Both the position numbers and the translations under genes were made by a program. A model generated the notes under the pieces. It saw only the letters and a program-made list of their open reading frames with translations. It searched no databases and had not been told where the DNA came from. Below are positions 41,733 through 52,015 of a DNA stretch of 64,000 nt, piece by piece (position 1 is the stretch's first letter; each line of letters starts with the position of its first letter). This DNA is from Niastella koreensis GR20-10. Lineage in GTDB: Bacteria; Bacteroidota; Bacteroidia; Chitinophagales; Chitinophagaceae. Where the stretch lies: contig NC_016609.1 of assembly GCF_000246855.1 (NCBI RefSeq), positions 1,302,001 to 1,366,000 on the forward strand, in the 5' to 3' direction.

Positions 41733-42350
41733 TTATTTCTTATATAAATTGAGCATCGGTTTTCTAAAAGTTACGCCTGTTCCATCTTTTTCAGTTCTCA
41801 ACCTGCAATTTAATTTTATAGGTCCTTTGGGCAGATCATTTAAAAAATTAACTGTTGTGCTATACAAGCTATCGCTCTTTGTACTGGTGGTTGAAAGTAT
41901 GGCGTTTTTTATAACTTTGTTATTTGTTTGATCGTATAATTCAACAAACGCTTTCACTCCCTCCATGTTTGAATATAAATATGCGCTAAATGAAATGGAA
42001 TCTGCGGGGTAATTACTGATATCAAAATTAGCAATGGCTACTCTTGGCCACATACTTCCAGAAGCATTATTGGACAAATACCCATAATCCTGACCTGGAA
42101 AATAGATGATCGTCTCTTTTTCGTCTATTCCTTTGCAAACGTATTCCGTTTGCTGAATTTCGTTACTGTCTAAAATGTTGTTGCTATTTTGATCAACCCC
42201 CGAAATGATCTTATATCCTCCGTACTTGCAATATGCACCAATAGATTCAGGTATTTGAACTGTCAGGGAATTTTTTTCGACCTCTTTTTTGCATCCATAA
42301 AAAATAACAATGGCCAGAGCGATGAGAAAAAAAAGTGATTTAGTCTTCAT
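41733..42350 (-). CDS. Lipoprotein with DUF7151-like segment
   Basis: 205 residues with a lipoprotein signal (LFFLIALAIVIFYGC followed by KKEVEK). After a short linker comes CKYGGYKIISGVDQNSNNIL then DSNEIQQTEYVC, which matches the calcium-binding-like cysteine-bounded repeat of DUF7151. The C-terminal 110 residues look like a beta-sandwich (SISFSAYLYSNMEGVKAFVE). It sits on the outer or inner membrane face; function unknown. Confidence 0.65.
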   Translation of the reverse strand: MKTKSLFFLIALAIVIFYGCKKEVEKNSLTVQIPESIGAYCKYGGYKIISGVDQNSNNILDSNEIQQTEYVCKGIDEKETIIYFPGQDYGYLSNNASGSMWPRVAIANFDISNYPADSISFSAYLYSNMEGVKAFVELYDQTNNKVIKNAILSTTSTKSDSLYSTTVNFLNDLPKGPIKLNCRLRTEKDGTGVTFRKPMLNLYKK

Positions 42351-42594
42351 TATTACGGTTTTCGAACAGTGCTTTAAATAGGGCCGTAAGTTATAATAAA
42401 CACAGATCAGCTATGGATGAATTTGATAGACGTGCTGTTTAGACGTAAAACCGTGCATTTTTGCCAATAACTGTGCAACAGAAAATTGTTTAGTTGCGGG
42501 CGCTGTTTTAGTAGTAATGGAAAATTATTACAGAAATGATAAATAAGGCGCCTGATTTTGCTTCCCCGGCTTTTTGTCGCAATTTTGCACCCGA

Positions 42595-43632
42595 ATGTTG
42601 CAGATAGGTAATATACAACTCCCTGATTTCCCGTTGTTACTGGCGCCCATGGAAGATGTGAGCGATCCGCCGTTCCGGGTGGTTTGTAAAGCAAACGGGG
42701 CCGACCTGGTGTTTACTGAATTTATTTCCAGTGAAGGCCTCATCCGTGATGCCATCCGTTGCCGCCGCAAGCTGGATATTTTTGATGAGGAACGGCCCAC
42801 CGGTATTCAGCTGTTTGGGGGCGATGAGGAGCGACTGGCCATGGCCGCAAAGATCGTGGATGTTACGCAACCCGAGCTGCTGGATATTAATTTCGGCTGC
42901 CCGGTTAAAGGGATCGTTGCCCAGGGCGCCGGCGCCGGCGTTTTGCGCGATGTTGACCTGATGGTGCGACTGACGGAAGCCTGTGTAAAATCAACCAACC
43001 TGCCGGTTACGGTGAAAACCCGCCTGGGTTGGGATGACAATACCAAAAACATTGAAGAGGTGGCTGAGCGGTTACAGGATGTGGGTATTAAAGCTCTTAC
43101 CATTCATGGCCGTACGCGTTGCCAGTTGTACAAAGGCGAGGCCGACTGGAGCCTTATTGCCAAAATAAAGAACAATCCACGTATTCATATTCCCATTTTT
43201 GGGAACGGAGATATTAATAGTCCGCAAAAAGCGCTTGAATATAAGGACCGCTATGGCGTTGATGGTATCATGATCGGGCGGGCGGTTATCGGGTATCCCT
43301 GGCTGTTCAGGGAGATCCGGCACTACCTGCAAACAGGTGAATTATTACCGGCGCCTACAGTTGTAGAACGTGTTGAAGTTTGTAAACATCAGTTGCGTAA
43401 ATCGGTGCAATGGAAAGGACCCATCGCCGGCATCTATTCCATGCGGGGGCATTACCTGAGGTACCTCAAAGGCTTACCTGGCGTTAAAGAATTCCGCACT
43501 CAGTTGATGACGCTCACCGAGCCCGAAGCCATCATGGCCGTGCTGGATGACATCCTGGTTCGTTATGAGGGATTCGTCATGGAAAGAACACCGATTGAAA
43601 TGGTGAACTATCATGAGAATTGTCCCTTATAA
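42595..43632 (+). CDS. dusB: tRNA-dihydrouridine synthase B
   Basis: The ATG at 42595 gives the standard start (MLQIGNIQLPDFPLLLAPME); the frame is open 21 bases further. 345 residues. FMN-binding TIM barrel with APMEDVSD, the catalytic cysteine in NFGCPVKG, TVKTRLGWD, LTIHGRTRCQLYKGEADW and GIMIGRAVIGYPWLF, all signature segments. It reduces uridine in the tRNA D-loop using NADPH. It overlaps the convergent GAF gene by six bases at the 3' ends. Confidence 0.93.
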   Translation: MLQIGNIQLPDFPLLLAPMEDVSDPPFRVVCKANGADLVFTEFISSEGLIRDAIRCRRKLDIFDEERPTGIQLFGGDEERLAMAAKIVDVTQPELLDINFGCPVKGIVAQGAGAGVLRDVDLMVRLTEACVKSTNLPVTVKTRLGWDDNTKNIEEVAERLQDVGIKALTIHGRTRCQLYKGEADWSLIAKIKNNPRIHIPIFGNGDINSPQKALEYKDRYGVDGIMIGRAVIGYPWLFREIRHYLQTGELLPAPTVVERVEVCKHQLRKSVQWKGPIAGIYSMRGHYLRYLKGLPGVKEFRTQLMTLTEPEAIMAVLDDILVRYEGFVMERTPIEMVNYHENCPL

Positions 43633-46014
43633 GTCCAAATTAATATCTACCCGTAAAGCTTTTAACCCGCTTACACCCTGTAATTCTTCCAGCTCCAGGA
43701 ACTCTATACCTGGCTGTAATAATCTTTTATTTTGCAGGAACAGGATGTATTCCTGGTATTCTTCGGCTTCTTTGGGGTTACTGTATACCATAGCTATCTT
43801 TCCCGGTTGTGTTAGTCTTTCCTGGGTACCGCGAATATGCACTTTATCGAGGCGTTTCTTCATGATCTCATAACGAATGTTATAAGAACCTTCCACATCA
43901 AACCGCCGTTCATCGCGGCGGAAACTGATGCTCATGGGCTGACTGTGGATCAAGATCAATTGTGTTGTTTGCAATGGAATGGGCAGGGTTGGCTGCATGG
44001 CATGGATCATCTGCGCTATTTCGGCCATGGAGGTTAATTGGAATAACTGGATGTTTTTCAGGAATAACATATTGAACGGATGGTGCGGCGCAATGGACTG
44101 CCCGATGTAGATCGTGTATTCAACGCCGTCTGTGCGATACCGTTCAAAGTAATGGGGGTACGACTGCTGCATAATGGCTTCCTGCTGTTGAAAGGTGTGT
44201 AATACCGCATTGTTGATGGTGCTGAGGGATAACTCATAGTCGTTCCGGTTGCGGTATAAAAATCCACTGAAGTCATTCACCTGGTTAAAGTAATTATTGA
44301 TGATGTCCTGCGTTTGAGGATGGCTGCCTTTCAGGTGCTTTAACACGGTGTGTACTTCATTGTTAAAGAACTCGGTAATGCGCACTTCATCTTCGGCTGT
44401 AACTCCCTGTGCAATGGCCTGCCGGTAATTGAAATTCTTGAATTTTAATCCTTCCAGCAAAGGCAGTGGGAAGCGGGCCTGCAACAGGTCGAACGTTTCA
44501 TCAACCAGGGTAATGTGTTCCATCAGGTCTTTCTGAAGGGCGCGGCTGCGTTCAACTGAGGAGTTACGAATGTCGATGGCGCCGTATAACGGATAAACGT
44601 TATCGAAGACCACGTTACCCGATACAGGCGCTTCTTTATATTGTTCTTTGTGCATATACTCCCAGGCCACCTCTGCAAATTTCCATTCAACCGCCGGCTG
44701 CAACGCGGTGAACTTTTCCTTGATGATCTTTTCAATGCGATAGGTAAAGGTATCGCGGTTCTTCAGCAACGCCAGCGAGATCAATGGCATGGCTTTCTCT
44801 ACCCGGTTCATTACATCCTGGTCTAACTGGTTGGGAATGGACGATGCCAGTTCCAGCATACCCAGTAAGCCGTCGTTATTTTGGATGGGATAAATGATAT
44901 AACTTCTTATGCCCGCATCGAGCAATACCTGGGTAAACGGCGCTACCTGCACTATTTTTTCATCCACTATAGAAATAGGCATGGGTGCGGGATGTTCGCT
45001 AAAGAATTCAATGCACATCTGGTAGGTGGTGAGGCTGTTTGTATCGGTCGATCTCCAGTTTCTGCCCAGGATGCCATGTTTGGTGCAGGTTTCGTCGAGC
45101 ACAAACCGGTTATTGAGTTGTAAAAAAGGCGTTAAGCCTACTTCCACTTCGTTGAGCCCAACCAACGCCTGAATGTTGGCTTTGAGATCGTTGATGATGC
45201 CGGTGTCGCAGGCTTCCTGCCGCAATAAAATACGTTTAATATTATCCAGTGATTCCTGGATAGTGAAATCTTCGGCTATCCATACCCCAAAACCTTCTAC
45301 CTCAAACAGCTCGAGCGGCATTTTTTCCAATTGCTGTTCAAGGTCCAGGATGCGCAGGGTATTTAAACAAACGGCGCAATCCTTTATCTGAGGCAACTCA
45401 CCTTTAGCTGTAATATCAATGAACCGCCGGTCGTAACGCAGTTTGTAATAGCGTTTCATGCCGGTGGTTTTATCTTCTACCGGATAAATGAGAAACGGCG
45501 CCTCATTCAATTTTATATTATAGAATTTATCGAGGATGTGTTCATACATAAGTGAACACTGTGCCTGTTTCAGGTAATCTTCCGTTGCGTCCTCAGGCAA
45601 CAGAAAATATTCTTCCCTTTCATCGATAAACAATTTCCTGAACGGGGTAGAATAGTTGAAGATGGAAAACTCGTAAGGCACACTCATGGTGAACATGTTT
45701 TTTTCATGTTCACTAACAACAGGGAAAAGCGTGGTGCCTAACATGTCGAGCAGGTCGTGGTGCTCATCCAGGATATGTGAGTCGATAACCGGCTGCAACA
45801 AGGCAGGTGTTTCTTCAAATCTTTCTATGAGGTAATTGTATATTCTTGACCTGGTATTGGAGCCTTCATGTAATTTTTCTTTTAAATAATTTACAAATGG
45901 GCGGAAGGAGATCTTGCTATCGATAGACAGGCTGTTATCAACACGTTCTCTGTTTGCTGCAAGGATGTTCACTTTGTTAACAGAGCCTATGGCAGGAGCA
46001 ATCATTTCCGGCAT
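43627..46014 (-). CDS. GAF-domain protein, unknown role
   Basis: 795 residues, soluble. A GAF-like segment lies near residues 290-425 (TQVLLDAGIRSYIIYPIQNN, then DGLLGMLELASSIPNQLDQD). The rest is long and helical, with no kinase, HTH or catalytic motif visible. Similar large GAF proteins are frequent single genes in Chitinophagaceae; a sensory role is only implied by the GAF domain. Convergent with dusB. Confidence 0.6.
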   Translation of the reverse strand: MPEMIAPAIGSVNKVNILAANRERVDNSLSIDSKISFRPFVNYLKEKLHEGSNTRSRIYNYLIERFEETPALLQPVIDSHILDEHHDLLDMLGTTLFPVVSEHEKNMFTMSVPYEFSIFNYSTPFRKLFIDEREEYFLLPEDATEDYLKQAQCSLMYEHILDKFYNIKLNEAPFLIYPVEDKTTGMKRYYKLRYDRRFIDITAKGELPQIKDCAVCLNTLRILDLEQQLEKMPLELFEVEGFGVWIAEDFTIQESLDNIKRILLRQEACDTGIINDLKANIQALVGLNEVEVGLTPFLQLNNRFVLDETCTKHGILGRNWRSTDTNSLTTYQMCIEFFSEHPAPMPISIVDEKIVQVAPFTQVLLDAGIRSYIIYPIQNNDGLLGMLELASSIPNQLDQDVMNRVEKAMPLISLALLKNRDTFTYRIEKIIKEKFTALQPAVEWKFAEVAWEYMHKEQYKEAPVSGNVVFDNVYPLYGAIDIRNSSVERSRALQKDLMEHITLVDETFDLLQARFPLPLLEGLKFKNFNYRQAIAQGVTAEDEVRITEFFNNEVHTVLKHLKGSHPQTQDIINNYFNQVNDFSGFLYRNRNDYELSLSTINNAVLHTFQQQEAIMQQSYPHYFERYRTDGVEYTIYIGQSIAPHHPFNMLFLKNIQLFQLTSMAEIAQMIHAMQPTLPIPLQTTQLILIHSQPMSISFRRDERRFDVEGSYNIRYEIMKKRLDKVHIRGTQERLTQPGKIAMVYSNPKEAEEYQEYILFLQNKRLLQPGIEFLELEELQGVSGLKALRVDINLDL

Positions 46015-46118
46015 AACGGAGTATTTAGCAGTGAGTAAAATTATTGGATGCTTATAAAGTTACTAATTAACCACTGCTATAATACTGACCGCCGTCACTG
46101 TTTTGCCCTGCTGTACCG

Positions 46119-48662
46119 TTATACAACCCTGCCCATAAACGGATCTGTTTTGGTAGGCTGGCCAATTTCCACCCGGCCGGCATACCTTCTTTCAAACACC
46201 GCATTGCCTTTTTGCTTCACGGTAAAGTCGTACCAGCCAAAGGTTTTGGCCGTTTCAATCACAAACCCCATGGGTTTTTTGGGCAGGGCGTGTACAAATA
46301 CAGACCTGGCCGGTGTTTTATAGGCGTTGTCAATAATTTCATACTCAACCGGTTTGTTATTATTAACCCCAATGCTAATCATAATATTGCCGGTATATTC
46401 TTCGTATTGGTCGTTGGTGATTTCGTATTCACCGTATACGGATACATACCTGGGATCCTGCTGGTTGCCTTTAAATTCCCTGAAGAAGCCATTGGGGCCA
46501 TACACCTGCAGATGATAGGTATTGTTTTCAAAATCGCTCAGCTTCCATTCAGTTGTTATTTCCTGCCCTGGTTCCACCGCATAGTTCGAGTGGTGCATTA
46601 CCTGCAGCTGGTAGCCCGGTGCATAGATCTGAAAAGGCGCCCCAGCCGATTGCTCTTTAAATATTTTATTATCTGCTCTAAGTCTTACGGTTAATGTACC
46701 GTTGTCCTGATAGTCCAGGTAACAATCGGCATACAATTCATAAGGAAGGGCGCAGGCATCTCGAATGCCTTTTTCCTGTTGCGGCATCAGTGGTGAATCC
46801 CAGGGCGCCTTGTTGATGGCGGCTATTTCTTCAGCAGTTAATTTTTTATAATTAGCGGGCAGTTGACGGAACTGTGCTTTGTGAATGCCTTCTATAAATT
46901 CATCTCTTTCGAGGAAGGTTGGCAACGTGATCTTTTCACCATTATACGGTCTGAACACCGAAGTAAGATCGCCACACACGGTGCGCCGCCATTTGGAAAT
47001 ATTGGGCTCTTCTATCTTTTTGCCGGTTTTATGCGTTAAGAACGCTTCGAGGAACTGAATAGAAGATGTATGATCGAACACTTCTGAATTTACCCAGCCA
47101 CCGCGGCTCCAGGGCGAGGCTATCACCATCGGCACGCGATAACCCAGGCCAATGGAACTTTCCCGGGCCTGCTCTTTTATGGATTGCTGGTCTTTATCTG
47201 CCACGTAATCAACCCCGGTGTCGATACCGGTTGAGGTTGACCCCGTTGACGTTTTATGCGGATGTGGCGCTACAAAAGGCGGCACGTGATCATAATAGCC
47301 ATCGTTTTCATCGTAGGTGAGTATAAAGATGGTTTTCTTCCACACCTCGGGGTTTTGCGTCAGGATGTCCAGCACTTCACTGATGTACCAGATGCCGAAC
47401 CAGGCTGAGGAAGGATGGTCGGAGAAGTTCTCGGGCGCCACCAGCCACGATACGGTGGGCAGGGCACCGTTCTTTACATCTTCCCTGAACTGATGCAATA
47501 CATCGCCTTTTGGCGCTTTCATTTGCCGTTCTGTATCGCCGTCTTTATAGGTAATGTCGGTAAGCTGGTGATAGTCGGGATCTTTTGTATTGGTATCGAA
47601 GGCTTTTGTATGCAGGGCTTTTTCCCAGGCGGTAAGGCGCAGGTAATTTTCCCGGGTGTATTTTTTCTGATCGGTCTGTATGTCGAACAGTTGTTTTTTG
47701 ATTTCGTCCAGTCTTTTCTTTGTTTTCTCAATTTCCGCAGTGGCTGCACCGGCGGGTAGTGACTGTAACAGCGCTTCTGTTTTTTTGATCTCTTCTGCCG
47801 TGGCGGCTGCCGCTTTGGGCAGATTGTCGATGTATGCCGGATGAAATTTTACATTGTATTGGGTGAAGTATTCCAGTGGGTTGTCGCCAAAGTTGGCCAG
47901 CCAGCTGTCTTCTTCGCCGGTAAACCCAACGCCTACGCTCAACTCGTTCTGGTACACTTTCCAGGATATGTCATTTCTTTCTAATCTTTCGGGAAAGGTG
48001 GTCCAGTTCACCATTGTATTATAATCAGCATCCTCGTTCCATACACAGGCCGGGGCTTTTTCGTCCTGGAAACTCCTGATGGTACCGCTCCAGAAAAACA
48101 GGCGGTTGGGGGTGGTGCCGGTAAGGGATGAACAAAAGTGCTGGTCACAAACCGTGAAGGCATCGGCCAGGGAATAATAAAACGGAATGTCTTCCCGGGT
48201 ATGAAAACCCATGGTCAACGGCATGGCGCGGTAATCTTTATTGCCTGAATGTTTAGACTCAAGCCATTTATCATAGTGTCCGTTGTTGCGGGCATCTACC
48301 TGGTTGGCCCAGGAGTGGGGCAGGGAGCTCATCCAGGTGGCTTTGGTATTGTGAATATCCAGGCGGAAAGGGGCGTAGGTTTCTCCTTCCTTGTTTGATT
48401 GCAGCCATACCAGATTTTTATTGGGCAACCGGATAGCCCGCGGATCATTAAAGCCCCGTACGCCCTGCAAAGAGCCATAGGCGTGATCGAACGACCGGTT
48501 CTCCTGCATCAGGAAAACGATGTGCTCGGCGTCTTTCCAGGTGCTACCTGCCTCGGGATCAATGGCCAGTGCTTTGGCTAATGAGGCTGGTAACAATTGC
48601 ATAAGGCCGGCGCCACCTGTGAGTAAGGATGCTTTTTTAAGGAATTCTCTGCGGGTATCCAT
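46119..48662 (-). CDS. Phosphocholine-specific phospholipase C
   Basis: 847 residues. A twin-arginine signal (TRREFLKKASLLTGG) begins the protein. The phosphoesterase domain follows with HIVFLMQENRSFDHAYGSLQ, the family's metal-site opening, and later FILTYDENDGYYDHVPPF. Two C-terminal beta domains of the bacterial phospholipase C type (about residues 630-840) end it. It hydrolyses phosphatidylcholine-type lipids outside the cytoplasmic membrane. An unusual charged helical insert (KAAAATAEEIKKTEALLQSL) lies near residue 285. Solitary gene. Confidence 0.9.
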   Translation of the reverse strand: MDTRREFLKKASLLTGGAGLMQLLPASLAKALAIDPEAGSTWKDAEHIVFLMQENRSFDHAYGSLQGVRGFNDPRAIRLPNKNLVWLQSNKEGETYAPFRLDIHNTKATWMSSLPHSWANQVDARNNGHYDKWLESKHSGNKDYRAMPLTMGFHTREDIPFYYSLADAFTVCDQHFCSSLTGTTPNRLFFWSGTIRSFQDEKAPACVWNEDADYNTMVNWTTFPERLERNDISWKVYQNELSVGVGFTGEEDSWLANFGDNPLEYFTQYNVKFHPAYIDNLPKAAAATAEEIKKTEALLQSLPAGAATAEIEKTKKRLDEIKKQLFDIQTDQKKYTRENYLRLTAWEKALHTKAFDTNTKDPDYHQLTDITYKDGDTERQMKAPKGDVLHQFREDVKNGALPTVSWLVAPENFSDHPSSAWFGIWYISEVLDILTQNPEVWKKTIFILTYDENDGYYDHVPPFVAPHPHKTSTGSTSTGIDTGVDYVADKDQQSIKEQARESSIGLGYRVPMVIASPWSRGGWVNSEVFDHTSSIQFLEAFLTHKTGKKIEEPNISKWRRTVCGDLTSVFRPYNGEKITLPTFLERDEFIEGIHKAQFRQLPANYKKLTAEEIAAINKAPWDSPLMPQQEKGIRDACALPYELYADCYLDYQDNGTLTVRLRADNKIFKEQSAGAPFQIYAPGYQLQVMHHSNYAVEPGQEITTEWKLSDFENNTYHLQVYGPNGFFREFKGNQQDPRYVSVYGEYEITNDQYEEYTGNIMISIGVNNNKPVEYEIIDNAYKTPARSVFVHALPKKPMGFVIETAKTFGWYDFTVKQKGNAVFERRYAGRVEIGQPTKTDPFMGRVV

Positions 48663-48839
48663 AGTTTTTGTGATTGGTTAGTACCTGATAAAAATAAAGG
48701 GAAATGTCATTCCACCTTTTGAAAGTATGCAAAATTAAACAGATGTTAATAAAGGAGTGAGGCTGCTGAAAATAATTGCACAGTATTTGCAAAGCATAAA
48801 CAAGTCCCCGACCTGCCGTTAATTCGTTAACCTACACCT

Positions 48840-50765
48840 ATGAAGGGGATCTTTACTTTATTATTGTCTGTACTGCTATTTCATCAGCTGGTAAACGGCC
48901 AGGCCGGTACCTGTCCCGCCAATATTGATTTTGAAGCAGGCTCACTGCAAAACTGGACTTGTTACATTGGCACCACCAGTGTTCAAAATAATCAAAATGT
49001 AATTACGGTCTCTCCTTCATCGCCAATTACTGGCAGGCATACCCTATATGCGAAAGGCGCTGCAACTGTGGTTGACCCATATGGGTTATTTCCCGTGAAC
49101 CCGCCCGATGGCAGTAGTTATGCGGTACGGTTGGGAAATAATATTAATGGATCAGAAGCGGAGCGCATCACCTACGAATTTACGGTTCCCACCAATGCCA
49201 ATGACGCTACGTTTACTTACCGGTATGCAGTCGTGTTCCAGGACCCCGGACATAACCCGGATGAACAGCCCCGGTTTATTGCCCGCATTCTCGACGTGGC
49301 AACCAATAGTTATCTGCCCTGCGCCAGCAACGAATATATTGCCACGGCCTCGCTGCCGGGCTTCCAGGTTTCTACGGTTGACGCCTCGGTGAAATTCAAG
49401 CCCTGGTCGTCGGTTTTTATCAATCTGGGCATGTATGGCGGCAAACGCTTACGGGTGGAATTTACTACGGCCGATTGCACCAAAGGCGCTCATTGGGGCT
49501 ATGCTTATGTAGATGTGGGGGATTGCAACATTACGGCTTTGGCGCATTATGAATGTAACCCCAATATTGCCAGCTTTTATGGCCCGGGCGGTTTCCAGGA
49601 TTATAAATGGTATGATGATAATTTCAGCACCCTGCTGGGTACAGGGGATACCCTGGTGTTGAACCCTGCTCCCAAGATCAATAATGTAAATGTAGTGGTG
49701 ATTCCCTATAACGGGTTTGGTTGCAGCGATACGCTGCAGGCATCTATTTATCCCATTCTGCCGCTGGCGAATGCCGGTCCTGATACAGTAGTTTGTCCCG
49801 GTCATCCGGTAACGCTTGGTTCGCCGGCCGCACCGGGTTTTACCTATGCCTGGTCGCCCACCATTTTTTTATCTGATTCGCTAAGCGCCCAAACGGTAAG
49901 CACGCCACCCAGGCCTGCCTCTTATGTTGTTACCGTTACCAGTGTTGAAAGCGGTTGCATTGACAAAGACACGATGAATATTACCGTTTTTCAACCGATA
50001 GCTATAACCGTATCGCCCGATCAAACGATTTGTGAAGGACAAATGGTAAATCTGCAGGCGCAGGGGAGCGCCGTACAATACTACTGGTCGCCGGGCGCAG
50101 GGTTAAGCCGGAGCAATATTCCTAACCCGGTGGCCGCACCGAAAAAAACTACTACATACCAGGTTGTTGGGTTTGATGGCCATCAGTGTTTTACCGATAC
50201 CGGGTTAATAAAAGTGTTGGTAAACCCCAATCCTAAAGTAGATGTGGGACCAGATGTAACAAAAGCTACCGGCAGCACCTATACTTTTTCCCCTGTTACG
50301 CAAAATGGGCCTATTATCGCCTGGCAATGGACGCCTGCCGATGACCTTAGCTGTACTGACTGTAATACACCAGTAGCAACTATTAAAAAGAACCGGACCT
50401 ACCTGGCAAAAGTCACCAATGAGTTCGGGTGCGTGGGTACAGATTCAATGAACATAAAGCCATTTTGTGAAAGCGCCCAGGTGTTTATCCCGAACGCCTT
50501 CACACCCGATGGGGACGGGCTGAATGATGTACTGATGGTGCGGGGTAAAGGCATTGCGCTGGTGCGTTCGTTCCGCATCTTTTCGCGATGGGGCGAGCTG
50601 GTTTTTGAAAAAACAAACTTTCAACCCAATGATCCTGCTTTTGGCTGGGATGGAAAAATAAGAGGGGTTACCGGCCCGGCTGAAGTATATGTGTATATAG
50701 CCGATGTGGTGTGCGATAATGATTTGGTGAATACGTATAAGGGGAATGTGACGCTTTTACGCTGA
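48840..50765 (+). CDS. T9SS type B exported protein (first)
   Basis: 641 residues with a signal peptide (MKGIFTLLLSVLLFHQLVNG). The first 210 residues form a jelly-roll-like domain (ANIDFEAGSLQNWTCYIGTT). Three immunoglobulin/PKD-like domains follow (PGHPVTLGSPAAPGFTYAWS, CEGQMVNLQAQGSAVQYYWS). The C-terminal 90 residues are the gliding-motility-associated type B sorting domain (VFIPNAFTPDGDGLNDVL, then FRIFSRWGELVFEK and GWDGKIRG). It begins the surface locus and is followed 65 bases later by its probable secretion partner, PorP/SprF. Confidence 0.85.
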   Translation: MKGIFTLLLSVLLFHQLVNGQAGTCPANIDFEAGSLQNWTCYIGTTSVQNNQNVITVSPSSPITGRHTLYAKGAATVVDPYGLFPVNPPDGSSYAVRLGNNINGSEAERITYEFTVPTNANDATFTYRYAVVFQDPGHNPDEQPRFIARILDVATNSYLPCASNEYIATASLPGFQVSTVDASVKFKPWSSVFINLGMYGGKRLRVEFTTADCTKGAHWGYAYVDVGDCNITALAHYECNPNIASFYGPGGFQDYKWYDDNFSTLLGTGDTLVLNPAPKINNVNVVVIPYNGFGCSDTLQASIYPILPLANAGPDTVVCPGHPVTLGSPAAPGFTYAWSPTIFLSDSLSAQTVSTPPRPASYVVTVTSVESGCIDKDTMNITVFQPIAITVSPDQTICEGQMVNLQAQGSAVQYYWSPGAGLSRSNIPNPVAAPKKTTTYQVVGFDGHQCFTDTGLIKVLVNPNPKVDVGPDVTKATGSTYTFSPVTQNGPIIAWQWTPADDLSCTDCNTPVATIKKNRTYLAKVTNEFGCVGTDSMNIKPFCESAQVFIPNAFTPDGDGLNDVLMVRGKGIALVRSFRIFSRWGELVFEKTNFQPNDPAFGWDGKIRGVTGPAEVYVYIADVVCDNDLVNTYKGNVTLLR

Positions 50766-50830
50766 ACGCTTAAGGCGAATACAGAACTCTGAACCTGGAA
50801 CTCTGAACTTGGAACTTTGAACTAATTTGT

Positions 50831-51862
50831 ATGCATAGAACTTTACTACTTTATTTTATTGGCTGCTTTTTTATTCCTGCTTTAGTAAAGGGACAGGACA
50901 TTCACTTCTCCCAGTTCTATGAGTTTCCGTTGTTGCGCAACCCGGCGTTGGCGGGGATCTTCTCTGGCAATTTTCGCTTTACGGGTGCTTATCGCAATCA
51001 ATGGCAAAGCGTAACGGTTCCTTACAGAACTATGGCTTTAAGCGGGGAATGTAAAATGTTGCGGGGTTTTAATACCGGCGATTTTATTACCCTGGGTGTG
51101 CAGGCCACCAATGATGTGGCGGGGGATTCAAAACTGCAACGCACGCAGATATTGCCTGTAATTAATTATCACAAACTGCTGAATGAAGATAAAACCACTT
51201 TTATTTCCCTGGCCTTTATGGGTGGCCCCGTGAGCGAACGTTTTGATGTTACCAAATTGCGCTTCGATGATCAATACGTGAATGGCGCCTATAGTATGTC
51301 GAATGCTACGCGGCAACAATTCAGTAATACCGGTTTTTCGTATTGGGACGCTTCTGTAGGTGTTAGTTTTAAAACAAGTGTTTCTGAAAATGTAAATGTA
51401 TATGTAGGGGGCGGGTTGTTTCATCTTGCTGAACCGAAGATCGCTTTTACCGAAGCATATGATGTACGGTTAAACAGAAAATGGGGTTTGAATGCCGGGC
51501 TCTCGGCCTGGATGAATAAAATGGATAAGCTGGTTTTTTATGCGGATTGTTTTATGCAGGGCGGCAACCGGATGTTCCAGGGCGGCGGATTGTTTACCCA
51601 TAGTTTTGATGAAACCGGCGAAGATGGAACGTTGTCTATTGCCTTAGGTGGAGCGCTTCGCTGGAAAGATGCTTTTATTCCCATCATAAAATTATATACC
51701 CATCAATTAGGTATTGGGCTTAGCTACGATGTAAACATCAGCAAACTCACCACCGCTTCCCAGTTCAGAGGTGGTTTTGAATTGTCGTTATCTTATATCG
51801 GGTTATGGCAGCGGCTGGCGGAGAGTCTGGAGAAAGTCGAATGTCCTATTAGAATATGGTAA
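50831..51862 (+). CDS. PorP/SprF-family T9SS membrane protein
   Basis: 343 residues with a signal peptide (LLYFIGCFFIPALVKGQ). It continues DIHFSQFYEFPLLRNPALAG, the family's conserved opening, and GAYRNQWQSV. The remainder is a 14-or-so strand outer-membrane barrel ending SYIGLWQRL. PorP/SprF proteins anchor or help export T9SS type B substrates such as SprB. Flanked by two such substrates (at 48840 and 59158), it is likely their dedicated partner. Confidence 0.9.
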   Translation: MHRTLLLYFIGCFFIPALVKGQDIHFSQFYEFPLLRNPALAGIFSGNFRFTGAYRNQWQSVTVPYRTMALSGECKMLRGFNTGDFITLGVQATNDVAGDSKLQRTQILPVINYHKLLNEDKTTFISLAFMGGPVSERFDVTKLRFDDQYVNGAYSMSNATRQQFSNTGFSYWDASVGVSFKTSVSENVNVYVGGGLFHLAEPKIAFTEAYDVRLNRKWGLNAGLSAWMNKMDKLVFYADCFMQGGNRMFQGGGLFTHSFDETGEDGTLSIALGGALRWKDAFIPIIKLYTHQLGIGLSYDVNISKLTTASQFRGGFELSLSYIGLWQRLAESLEKVECPIRIW

Positions 51863-52015
51863 TGGAGTTGACCCGTTGACGGGTTGACAAGTTAACAGGT
51901 TGAATATTATCGCGAGCCTTTCACGTTTCACGTTTGCTCCTTTGATCTGCAGAAAAAATTTATTTCCACTTGTGTAATTCAAACAACCGTTGCATCTTGT
52001 TACAAATAACTGTAC